Positions 1-6,325 of a DNA stretch of 11,033 nt are shown here, piece by piece. Every line of letters starts with the position of its first letter. Within the stretch, counting starts at the first letter, position 1. The notes under the pieces were generated by a model. The model was not told the origin of the DNA. It ran no database searches and worked only from the letters and a program-made list of their open reading frames with translations. Source of the DNA: Cryomorphaceae bacterium (GTDB lineage Bacteria > Bacteroidota > Bacteroidia > Flavobacteriales > Schleiferiaceae); assembly GCA_949547975.1 (NCBI GenBank), contig CATITW010000141.1:1-11033 (forward strand). Reading direction: 5' to 3'. Both the position numbers and the translations under genes were made by a program.

Positions 1-1215
1 AATGGGACGGACTACCTCTGGCTATGGAACGACCCGAACAATCCAGGTGCGAGTTCCACCGGACAGAATCCTCAATACACCTACAGCGACACCGGAACCT
101 ATACCATCCAGCTCATTCTTAACCCAGGATGGCCGTGTACCGACACTGCTGACGTCACCTACGAGTTGTACAATCCCGTACGCCCTCGTTTCTCCACAAG
201 CGGTCCAGTGTGCTTCGATGAAAACCTCATCACGTTCCAGAACCAGAGTTCCAACGGAGGGCATGCGACTGCAACTTGGGATTTTGGAAACAACGCCTCT
301 TTGGCCACATTTAGCGGCTGGAACCCTCCACCGGTAGTCTTCACGAGCTGGGGCGATCACATCGTTTCCCTTACCGTCGAAGAACAAGGTTGTAGCGACA
401 CCTACGTAGATACCGTTCGCATCTACAGGCGTCCTGAAACCGACGTTACCGTACAAAACCAGATCGGTTGCGCTCCGTTCACCGTAGAGTTTTGGGACAG
501 CACCATTACAGACGGTCAGGTCATTTATAACTGGGACTTTGGCGATGGCGTTCTTAGCAACGACAGTGCTGCTGTCTACACGTACAACGACCCGGGCACC
601 TATGACGTCTCTTTAACCATCTACTTTATCGAAGGCTGTACCGACACCATTAATGTCTTTTACGAAGACTTTATCACCGTGTACCCTTCTCCGACGAGCG
701 CCTTCACTGCGGACCCCACAACGACCACCATCTATACATCGAACGTAGAGATCATGGACATCGGAGCAGACCCTACGGATGCCATCATTACCGCTATGGG
801 AGACGGAAGTCTATATTACAACCAGCGAACTTTCAACCACTCGTATTCGGACACAGGCTGGTTTGAGGTAGAGCACGTGGTGATTAACGCCTTTGATTGT
901 CCCGATACCTCCACGGCTTTGATCCGTATAAATCCGGAAACACTCATTTTCGTTCCGAACGCATTTTCTCCAGATGGCGACGGTACGAATGAAGTATTTT
1001 TTGCCACCGCAGTAGGGATCAAAGACTTTTCTCTTAAGATTTTTGACCGCTGGGGGACGGAGCTCTTTTCCAGCACCGATCCAGATGAAGGCTGGGACGG
1101 AAATTATCCAAGCGGCAATGAAGCTTCTTCTGGGGTCTATACCTGGGCCGTCTTTGCCAAAGGCATGAACGACAAACCGGTACAAAAACGGGGTACTTTG
1201 TATCTTATTCGATAA
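1..1215 (+). CDS. T9SS type B sorted surface protein with PKD-like repeats, C-terminal part
   Basis: The frame is open from base 1 with no start in the window, so the N-terminus lies to the left; 404 residues are visible. Several PKD-like beta-sandwich modules follow each other, recognisable by WDFG-type motifs (WDFGNN, NWDFGDG), by repeated Y-x-D-x-G-x-Y/F patterns and by cysteines near the ends of modules. The last ~90 residues (from about residue 315) form a gliding-motility-associated C-terminal domain: VPNAFSPDGDG, then IFDRWG, WDG, SGVYTW and a final KRGTLYLIR. In this family that domain directs export through the type IX secretion system and attachment to the cell surface. The product is probably a secreted or surface-anchored adhesin-like protein; its ligand cannot be told from the sequence. 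The stop TAA lies inside a short palindrome (1202-1218). The next gene, a histidine kinase, is on the same strand 94 bases downstream. The family assignment is firm; the exact role is unknown. Confidence 0.9.
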   Translation, partial: NGTDYLWLWNDPNNPGASSTGQNPQYTYSDTGTYTIQLILNPGWPCTDTADVTYELYNPVRPRFSTSGPVCFDENLITFQNQSSNGGHATATWDFGNNASLATFSGWNPPPVVFTSWGDHIVSLTVEEQGCSDTYVDTVRIYRRPETDVTVQNQIGCAPFTVEFWDSTITDGQVIYNWDFGDGVLSNDSAAVYTYNDPGTYDVSLTIYFIEGCTDTINVFYEDFITVYPSPTSAFTADPTTTTIYTSNVEIMDIGADPTDAIITAMGDGSLYYNQRTFNHSYSDTGWFEVEHVVINAFDCPDTSTALIRINPETLIFVPNAFSPDGDGTNEVFFATAVGIKDFSLKIFDRWGTELFSSTDPDEGWDGNYPSGNEASSGVYTWAVFAKGMNDKPVQKRGTLYLIR

Positions 1216-1218
1216 GAT
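1202..1218. repeat. Perfect 7-bp palindrome at the stop codon of the surface protein gene
   Basis: ATCTTAT, a three-base loop TCG and ATAAGAT span the last codons and the TAA stop. The stem is AT-rich and is followed by TTGAACA rather than a U-tract. It could be a weak terminator or an mRNA 3'-end stabiliser, but it could also be chance. Confidence 0.3.
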
Positions 1219-1309
1219 TTGAACATATGCTTCATGTGTGTACTGCATATTACATAATTTATCAACCATATGTCGTTCTTTGTGTTCTACAGTACAATCT
1301 ATCCCCGCT

Positions 1310-2560
1310 ATGGTCATCGAACGACCCAAAAAAATACTCTTTAACACGCTTCAAATCCTAGGCATCCTCGGTTTGACCTTTGCATGTATCGATTATTTTG
1401 TGAGCGAAACCTCCACTCATCCGGTCTTTATTGTTGTTCGTATTTCAGGCCTAATCAGTACTGGAGTGTCAATATGGTTGTACAACAAAAGACACATCTC
1501 TCATGCCGTCGGTGTTTATGTGGCTACCGGTCTTATACTGTTTAGTTTAGACAATTTTGCCTTTGCCGAAAGTTACCTATTCTTCTTCAGCGCTTCTATC
1601 AACTCCATTCTAGCGTTAGTCTTTTTCGAAGCAAGAGAGTTCAAAAAGAAAATCATCACCGGCGTCATCATTTGGGCGTACAGCATCACCTTGTTTCAAA
1701 TCCACGGAAGATTCGTTTTGAACCACCCTGAACTCGTTCAAATCTCCGGGAATGAGAAGCTGACCGTGCAGTTCATTTTTCTCGCCATAATTACCATACT
1801 AGGCGTCGGCTTTGAAGCTTACACAGTTTATATTCGGACGAAGCAGCTTGAAGAGCAAACGAAAAACCTAAGGAACGAGCGCGACCAGAAAGAAAATATT
1901 CTTCTAATCACCCAGAGCTACATACACGATATCAAGCAACCGTTGAGCCAGATCAGTTTGTTGAATCAGCTGACCGTACTCGATAAAAATCCAGAAACCC
2001 TAGAACACCGATCGGAGCAAATTTCCGCAAGCGTGGATCATGTCGGAGAACTGATTCAAGGAGCTTTGGACAAAATAAAATGGACGCACGGTACGTCAGA
2101 AGAAAAGGGTACTATGCTTTGCAAGGAAATTCAGGCGCTTCAAGAGTGGTTCGCGCCACAGATGAAAGAGGCAGGTTTAAAGCGTATTCAATGTGAATGC
2201 GATGCTTTGGTACCTATGGATCGCAAAGATTTAGAACAAATCCTGAGAAACCTGTTGTCCAACTCACTGAAATACGCAGATACCAATAGAGCCTTAAAGG
2301 TTTCATGTTCTTGGGATGCTCAAGCGCAGCGTTTGGTATGGAAAGACAATGGCATGGGAGTGAGCACAGCCACCTTGCCAAAGCTCGGAAGAACAGCAGT
2401 TCGTGAAGATGCAAGCATTCAAGGCAGTGGAGTGGGACTTACATTTATCCAGAAGATTGCCAAGAAAAATCTTTTCGAACTCCACTTTGCGCACGGCGCT
2501 TCAGATGGAACCGGTCTCGAAGTTATTTTGGAGCGATCCAAAGTATTCGCTCAGCGATAA
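1310..2560 (+). CDS. Membrane sensor histidine kinase, six-helix sensor region
   Basis: A 416-residue sensor kinase that should autophosphorylate on histidine and pass the phosphate to a response regulator. About six hydrophobic helices fill residues 10-175 (roughly 10-32, 37-57, 62-82, 88-106, 113-132, 151-175). A charged coiled-coil-like linker follows (176-198), then the H-box IHDIKQPLSQ with the likely phospho-acceptor H206. The HATPase part shows an N-box (RNLLSNSLKYA, N314/N318), a G1 box (DNGMG, 346-350) and a G2 box (GSGVGL, 372-377). I chose the ATG at 1310; an in-frame GTG at 1238 would add 24 polar, cysteine-containing residues ahead of the first helix and looks unlikely. No recognisable periplasmic or PAS sensor domain is present, so the signal is probably sensed in or near the membrane. 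No response regulator lies next to it, so the partner is encoded elsewhere. The last 38 bases overlap the 3' end of crcB on the other strand. Confidence 0.88.
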   Translation: MVIERPKKILFNTLQILGILGLTFACIDYFVSETSTHPVFIVVRISGLISTGVSIWLYNKRHISHAVGVYVATGLILFSLDNFAFAESYLFFFSASINSILALVFFEAREFKKKIITGVIIWAYSITLFQIHGRFVLNHPELVQISGNEKLTVQFIFLAIITILGVGFEAYTVYIRTKQLEEQTKNLRNERDQKENILLITQSYIHDIKQPLSQISLLNQLTVLDKNPETLEHRSEQISASVDHVGELIQGALDKIKWTHGTSEEKGTMLCKEIQALQEWFAPQMKEAGLKRIQCECDALVPMDRKDLEQILRNLLSNSLKYADTNRALKVSCSWDAQAQRLVWKDNGMGVSTATLPKLGRTAVREDASIQGSGVGLTFIQKIAKKNLFELHFAHGASDGTGLEVILERSKVFAQR

Positions 2561-2906
2561 GGTAAACCACCCCTATTCCGATCACTGTGCTTGCTAGCAC
2601 ATAGGTACAAGCTTCCAAACCGCGACCTTGGTGAAACAGTAGAGCCGTTTCGTAACTGAACGTGCTGAACGTTGACCATCCACCGCACAGCCCTGTGGCA
2701 AGTAAAAGCAATACAGCTGGGCGCTCCGCGGCATATTTATACGCCAAGACAAGAGCTATACTCGCCATGAGATTTACGACAAAGGTTGCCCAGTGTCCGC
2801 GACCGTTCAGGCTATCGAAACTCAACATCCACTGAGAGCTAGCATACCGCAGCACAGCACCGATGCCACCTCCGAGAAAGACATAAAAAAGAGATACGGT
2901 ATTCAT
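2523..2906 (-). CDS. crcB: Fluoride exporter CrcB/Fluc
   Basis: This 127-residue, four-helix membrane protein belongs to the Fluc/CrcB family, which works as a dual-topology dimer letting fluoride leave the cytoplasm. Visible family marks are GGGIGAVLRY near the N-terminus (R20, Y21), the pore asparagine in TFVVN (N45), and GLCGGWSTFSTFS (72-84) with the fluoride-lining phenylalanines F80 and F83. The glycine usually found just after the VN motif is replaced here (VVNLMAS). I chose the ATG at 2906 because it gives the normal family length and shares its A with the TAA stop of the upstream phosphatase gene (TAATG), which suggests translational coupling. No fluoride riboswitch can precede it, since the upstream DNA is coding; expression probably follows the obg-phosphatase transcript. 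Its 3' end runs 38 bases into the opposing kinase gene. Confidence 0.92.
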   Translation of the reverse strand: MNTVSLFYVFLGGGIGAVLRYASSQWMLSFDSLNGRGHWATFVVNLMASIALVLAYKYAAERPAVLLLLATGLCGGWSTFSTFSYETALLFHQGRGLEACTYVLASTVIGIGVVYLIAERILWIAPK

Positions 2907-3445
2907 TAAGCGAAATTTTGGTCGATGCGCCCGAGTAATCGGGCACCTAAGAAGCCAAAGATAGCACCTGTGAACAGATCTAAAGGATAGTGTACACCGA
3001 GATGCAATCTCGAAAAACTTTGGAGGACCGCCACGACTAGTAAAACCGGGAACCAAGAAGGGTGCAGCCAGCGCTTGGTGAGGAAGGCGAGGCCAAAAGA
3101 ATTGGCAGCGTGGGCAGAGAAAAATCCATAGGGCGAGCAGTGAACGAGAACGCGTAACCCTTCCACCTCATGACAAGGTCGGGGACGAGCGATCCACTCT
3201 TTAAAGAGTCCGGAGCCTTGATCCCATAACAAAACACCGGCTACAAGAAGGGCGATTCGAAAGATCCAAACGCTGTGATTTACGCTCGATTTTATGATTC
3301 GCGCAAGCAGAACCACATACAGCGGCACCCAAGTAATGGTTTTGGTAACAGCCAGCCAAAAAGTGTCTGTCGAAGCTGGAAACAGGGTGTTGAAATACCG
3401 CAAAAGATCGGTATCCCAAGCTGCTATTTCCAAAGGCAACTGCAT
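2906..3445 (-). CDS. PAP2-family membrane phosphatase
   Basis: A 179-residue integral membrane protein of the phosphatidic acid phosphatase type 2 superfamily, which removes phosphate from lipid phosphates such as undecaprenyl pyrophosphate or phosphatidylglycerol phosphate. All three catalytic signatures are visible: KEWIARPRP (the K-x6-RP motif, K82 to P90), FFSAHA (the SGH-type motif, H112), and SRLHLGVHYPLD (SR-x5-H-x3-D, with S145, R146, H152 and D156). Hydrophobic helices lie around residues 28-50, 60-77, 107-123, 130-145 and 155-172. The ATG overlaps the TGA stop of obg by one base (TGATG), and its own stop overlaps the start of crcB, so the three genes are probably translated in a coupled chain. 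The substrate cannot be chosen from sequence; undecaprenyl pyrophosphate recycling (BcrC/YbjG-like) is one possibility. Confidence 0.9.
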   Translation of the reverse strand: MQLPLEIAAWDTDLLRYFNTLFPASTDTFWLAVTKTITWVPLYVVLLARIIKSSVNHSVWIFRIALLVAGVLLWDQGSGLFKEWIARPRPCHEVEGLRVLVHCSPYGFFSAHAANSFGLAFLTKRWLHPSWFPVLLVVAVLQSFSRLHLGVHYPLDLFTGAIFGFLGARLLGRIDQNFA

Positions 3446-4443
3446 CAGAGCGGGGCGTTCAGTTTTTCCCAGATCATGTCTTTGAGCTGCATGATATTTT
3501 TGCCCGCTACGGAAGAAATGAAGATGTGTGGGACCTCAGAAGGTAATTGGCTACGGATCTCCTCGGTAAGATCATCGTCCAACATATCGGCCTTCGTGAT
3601 GGCTAAAATGCGGTCCTTGTCCGACAACTCTGGATTGTATTTGACCAATTCGTTTAACAGTATCTCGTACTCTTTCACATAGTCCTCCGCATCCGCAGGA
3701 ACCATAAACAAGAGCAAAGAATTTCGTTCTATGTGGCGTAAGAATCGGTAACCTAAGCCCTTCCCTTCAGCAGCACCTTCGATGATACCCGGGATATCGG
3801 CCATCACAAAACTCTTGTGTCCACGGTAGTTGACCATCCCTAGATTCGGCACCAGGGTAGTAAATGGATAATTTGCGATTTCAGGCTTTGCAGCGCTCAC
3901 CACGCTCAACAACGTACTTTTTCCTGCATTTGGAAAACCTACCAAACCTACATCAGCAAGCACTTTCAACTCTAGGATAAACCATCCTTCTACGGGGTCT
4001 TCACCCGGCTGGGCAAAACGTGGAGTTTGAAACGTCGAAGATTTAAAGTGAACATTGCCCTGTCCACCGCGACCACCCTTGACCAAAACAACTTCTTGTC
4101 CGTGCTCCGTGATTTCAAACAGGGTCTCTCCCGTCTCTTCGTTTTTAGCGATCGTACCCAGCGGTACTTCAACATAACGGTCGGCACCATTCGCACCGGT
4201 ACGCTCTTGACCGGATCCGTTTTCACCAGAACCCGCCTTGATGTGCTTCGAGTACTTCAAAGGAAGTAAGGTCCACATTTGCTCATTCCCACGAATGATG
4301 ACGTGGCCACCGCGACCGCCATCGCCGCCGTCAGGTCCTCCCTTAGAGGTCATACGGTTTCTTAGAAGATGCGTAGATCCTCTACCGCCTCTACCGCTTT
4401 TACAGTAGATCTTAACGTAATCGATGAAGTTGCTGCCTGACAT
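3445..4443 (-). CDS. obg: Obg family GTPase (ObgE/CgtA)
   Basis: A 332-residue GTPase that acts in late assembly of the large ribosomal subunit and in growth control. The glycine-rich Obg fold fills residues 1-158 ([32 protein letters not shown]). The G domain follows: P-loop GFPNAGKS (169-176), switch FTT (194-196), DIPG (216-219), G4 as TKAD (283-286) and G5 as SSVAG (310-314). The usual asparagine of the G4 motif NKxD is threonine here. The protein ends just after the G domain and lacks the C-terminal OCT extension seen in some homologues. I chose the ATG at 4443; two upstream codons (TTG, ATT) are also open but have no support. adk lies 75 bases upstream with a terminator-like hairpin between, and the stop overlaps the start of the phosphatase gene. 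Confidence 0.95.
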   Translation of the reverse strand: MSGSNFIDYVKIYCKSGRGGRGSTHLLRNRMTSKGGPDGGDGGRGGHVIIRGNEQMWTLLPLKYSKHIKAGSGENGSGQERTGANGADRYVEVPLGTIAKNEETGETLFEITEHGQEVVLVKGGRGGQGNVHFKSSTFQTPRFAQPGEDPVEGWFILELKVLADVGLVGFPNAGKSTLLSVVSAAKPEIANYPFTTLVPNLGMVNYRGHKSFVMADIPGIIEGAAEGKGLGYRFLRHIERNSLLLFMVPADAEDYVKEYEILLNELVKYNPELSDKDRILAITKADMLDDDLTEEIRSQLPSEVPHIFISSVAGKNIMQLKDMIWEKLNAPL

Positions 4444-4447
4444 AATC

Positions 4448-4482
4448 AAAAAAGAGCCACTCCCGTTAATGGAAGTGAGCTC
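4448..4482 (-). terminator. Terminator-like hairpin between adk and obg
   Basis: Read on the minus strand, GAGC-(bulged T)-CACTTCC pairs with GGGAGTG-GCTC around a loop ATTAAC, with one mismatch, and is followed directly by six T residues. This is the shape of an intrinsic terminator 37 bases after the adk stop. Unusually, the T-run ends only four bases before the obg ATG, so the same element is also the 5' leader of obg if the promoter at 4485-4492 is used. Confidence 0.6.
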
Positions 4483-4484
4483 TG

Positions 4485-4492
4485 CAAAAGTA
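4485..4492 (-). promoter_or_regulatory. Candidate -7 box for obg
   Basis: TACTTTTG on the minus strand matches the Bacteroidota -7 consensus TAnnTTTG exactly. It lies about 40 bases upstream of the obg ATG. I see no clear TTTG at the -33 distance, so support is partial. A start just downstream would place the terminator-like hairpin at the very 5' end of the obg message. Confidence 0.4.
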
Positions 4493-4518
4493 CGGCGGAA
4501 AAATGGGTACCGCTAGAT

Positions 4519-5091
4519 TTAGAAGGAGTCGATGATGGCAGTGAGGCGCGCAGTGATCTCTTCGATCGAACCGACGCCGTCAATCCCACGGTATTTGTCT
4601 TGTGCTTCGTAGTAATTCTTCACCGGAGCGGTCTCGTTATTATAGACGTCTATCCTGTTTTGAATCACCTCTGGATTTGCATCGTCTGCGCGGCCAGAAG
4701 TCTTTGCACGCTCAGCCAAGCGCACTTTCAACTCATCTTCGTTCACCTCTAATGCGATCATACTAGTGATCGAAGTGTTCTGCCCCTCTAGAAATGCATC
4801 TAGAGCCTGGGCTTGAGCATTTGTGCGTGGAAATCCGTCAAAAATAAAACCCTTCGCCTCTGGATTCTCGTTCACCGCAGCTTCCAGCATCGAAATGGTT
4901 ACTGAATCTGGAACAAGCTGACCTTTATCGATGTACGATTTAGCAAGCACACCTAATTCAGTGGCATTTTTAATGTTGTAACGGAACAAATCTCCTGTGG
5001 ATAGATGGACCAATTCGTAACGATCCACCAAGAAGGCACTCTGTGTACCTTTTCCTGCTCCCGGAGGCCCGAAGAGAACTAGATTTAACAT
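4519..5091 (-). CDS. adk: Adenylate kinase
   Basis: A 190-residue cytoplasmic enzyme that interconverts ATP + AMP and two ADP. The P-loop is GPPGAGKGT (8-16), followed by the AMP-binding STGD (31-34), DGFPRT (85-90) and a short-lid region with R127/K130 and SGRADD (132-137). The lid is the short form without zinc-binding cysteines, as expected for a ~190-residue variant. The ATG at 5091 starts directly into the nucleotide-binding strand MLNLVLFGPP. Adk followed by obg is a familiar order in Bacteroidota, although the hairpin between them suggests that they can be transcribed separately. manC diverges upstream, with 112 bases shared between the two starts. Confidence 0.96.
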   Translation of the reverse strand: MLNLVLFGPPGAGKGTQSAFLVDRYELVHLSTGDLFRYNIKNATELGVLAKSYIDKGQLVPDSVTISMLEAAVNENPEAKGFIFDGFPRTNAQAQALDAFLEGQNTSITSMIALEVNEDELKVRLAERAKTSGRADDANPEVIQNRIDVYNNETAPVKNYYEAQDKYRGIDGVGSIEEITARLTAIIDSF

Positions 5092-5134
5092 GACTATAGC
5101 TTTTAATTCAGACTACGAAGATACCTACCAACCT

Positions 5135-5175
5135 GAGAATATTGTATTTTTGTATCGAATTTGAGCAACATTCTC
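5135..5175. repeat. Inverted repeat in the adk/manC divergent region
   Basis: GAGAATATTG (5135-5144) and CAACATTCTC (5166-5175) are inverted copies with nine of ten positions matching, separated by 21 bases. The spacer begins with the candidate -7 box TATTTTTG of manC. The placement between two divergent starts fits a protein-binding operator or a leader hairpin; no known regulator motif is recognised. Confidence 0.45.
5145..5152 (+). promoter_or_regulatory. Candidate -7 box for manC
   Basis: TATTTTTG matches TAnnTTTG exactly and lies about 50 bases upstream of the manC ATG. No convincing -33 TTTG is seen at the right distance. It directly abuts the left arm of the inverted repeat 5135-5175. 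Confidence 0.4.
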
Positions 5176-5203
5176 ATTTTACTTCAACCAACTACCGTTA
5201 AGC

Positions 5204-6286
5204 ATGCGCACTCCTTATTGTGTTATTATGGCCGGAGGTATCGGTAGCCGATTTTGGCCGATGTCCACTGAGCAAAGCCCGAAACAATTCTTAGATTTTT
5301 TAGGCACCGGCGAAAGCCTCATCCAGCAGACCTACCGCCGCGTTCGTCGCATCTTCGAACCGGAGCACATCTTAGTCGTAACACATGCAGACTACCAGGA
5401 GCTCACCACCGAGCATCTGCCGGAGCTTCCACTAGAAAACATCATCCTCGAACCGCTACGTAGAAATACAGCCCCTTGCATTGCATATGCTGCGCTGAAA
5501 ATTCAGAAACGCGACCCAAAAGCCAACCTTTTCATTACCCCGGCAGATCACCTGATCACGGACGAAGAAAGTTTCGAGAAGCAAGTGCGTAAGGCATTGG
5601 AAAAGACGGAGACTTCGGACTGTTATGTAACGATCGGTATCGAGCCGCATAAGCCAGAAACTGGCTATGGATACATCCAGTACAATGCTGCCAAAAAGGA
5701 AGGTGACATCTATGGAGTTAAAGCTTTTACCGAAAAACCTGACCTAGAACACGCCAAAAAATTCATTGACAGCGGAGACTTTTTGTGGAACGCGGGGATG
5801 TTTATTTGGAACATCGAATCGCTCACAGGCGGTTTAGATAAACACCAGCCGGAGCTCATGAACACGCTTGGCCGAGCTTGGGAGGATTTAGACACGAGCT
5901 ACGAAAAGGAGAGTATCGAAAAAGTATACGGACTTTGCGACAACATCTCTATCGACTATGGTCTGATGGAACGTGCGGATAACGTATGCGTTCTACCCAC
6001 GGTGATGGGCTGGTCAGATCTCGGCAACTGGGGAGCCATCTATGAACTTTGTACAAAAGACGAGCAGGGCAACGCAATCGTAGGAGCATCCATCCTAGCG
6101 CAGGACTGTGAGGGTTGTTTGATCGTGAACAGCGCACCGGGTAAAGCCCTTGTAATAAACGATCTGAAGGACAAAATCGTGGTTCAAACAGAAAAGACCA
6201 CCCTGACGTTCCCGATGGGTAACGATCAAGCGATCAAGCAGATTGTACGGGCGGTAAAATTGGAATTGGGCGAAGATTTCGTCTAA
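5204..6286 (+). CDS. manC: Mannose-1-phosphate guanylyltransferase
   Basis: A 360-residue cytoplasmic nucleotidyltransferase joining GTP and mannose-1-phosphate to make GDP-mannose, the donor for mannose, fucose and related sugars in surface polysaccharides. The signature GGIGSRFWPMS...PKQF (11-29) is the nucleotide-binding loop; PADH (113-116), FTEKP (175-179), WNAGMF (195-200), DYGLMER (251-257) and GWSDLGNW (269-276) are typical of the family. The length fits the single-function form without the C-terminal phosphomannose isomerase domain found in the ~470-residue bifunctional enzymes. The ATG at 5204 places the GG loop at the usual distance. It ends in tandem stops (TAATAA). It diverges from adk, and a DUF389 gene follows 39 bases later; no other polysaccharide genes are nearby. 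Confidence 0.95.
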   Translation: MRTPYCVIMAGGIGSRFWPMSTEQSPKQFLDFLGTGESLIQQTYRRVRRIFEPEHILVVTHADYQELTTEHLPELPLENIILEPLRRNTAPCIAYAALKIQKRDPKANLFITPADHLITDEESFEKQVRKALEKTETSDCYVTIGIEPHKPETGYGYIQYNAAKKEGDIYGVKAFTEKPDLEHAKKFIDSGDFLWNAGMFIWNIESLTGGLDKHQPELMNTLGRAWEDLDTSYEKESIEKVYGLCDNISIDYGLMERADNVCVLPTVMGWSDLGNWGAIYELCTKDEQGNAIVGASILAQDCEGCLIVNSAPGKALVINDLKDKIVVQTEKTTLTFPMGNDQAIKQIVRAVKLELGEDFV

Positions 6287-6296
6287 TAAATTTTAC

Positions 6297-6324
6297 TATG
6301 TTTAGTGTTCACACAAAGGTGAAC
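6297..6324 (+). promoter_or_regulatory. Ribosome-binding site of the DUF389 gene, enclosed by a small hairpin; weak -7-like box
   Basis: AAAGGTG (6315-6321) is the clearest Shine-Dalgarno-like sequence in the window, about six bases before the ATG at 6326. GTTCAC (6307-6312) and GTGAAC (6319-6324) form a perfect 6-bp stem with a 6-base loop that takes in part of this site. TATGTTTA at 6297-6304 is one mismatch from TAnnTTTG. If that box were the promoter, most of the hairpin would be at the 5' end of the message; readthrough from manC is equally possible. Confidence 0.35.
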
Positions 6325-6325
6325 C

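Noticed and set aside
22..456. 144-residue minus-strand frame at the left edge
   Set aside because: It is antisense to PKD-like modules that read well on the plus strand; composition and lack of motifs indicate a shadow frame.
1238..1309. Extended start (GTG at 1238) for the histidine kinase
   Set aside because: The extra 24 residues are not membrane-like and look like translated spacer; the ATG at 1310 leads directly into the first helix.
811..1347. 178-residue open frame on the minus strand across the end of the surface protein gene
   Set aside because: It is antisense to the conserved type B sorting domain and the start of the kinase, with no domain or start signal of its own.
2907..3000. 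Fluoride riboswitch upstream of crcB
   Set aside because: The upstream sequence encodes the catalytic end of the PAP2 phosphatase, and I see no riboswitch-like pairing or leader there.
2907..3056. Longer N-terminus of CrcB beginning at 3056
   Set aside because: It would overlap 50 codons of the phosphatase gene and adds no family sequence; the ATG at 2906 gives the standard Fluc length.
5160..5187. Second promoter for manC (TTTG at 5160-5163 with TACTTCAA at 5180-5187)
   Set aside because: The downstream box matches TAnnTTTG poorly and the spacing of 16 bases is short; TATTTTTG at 5145 is the better candidate.
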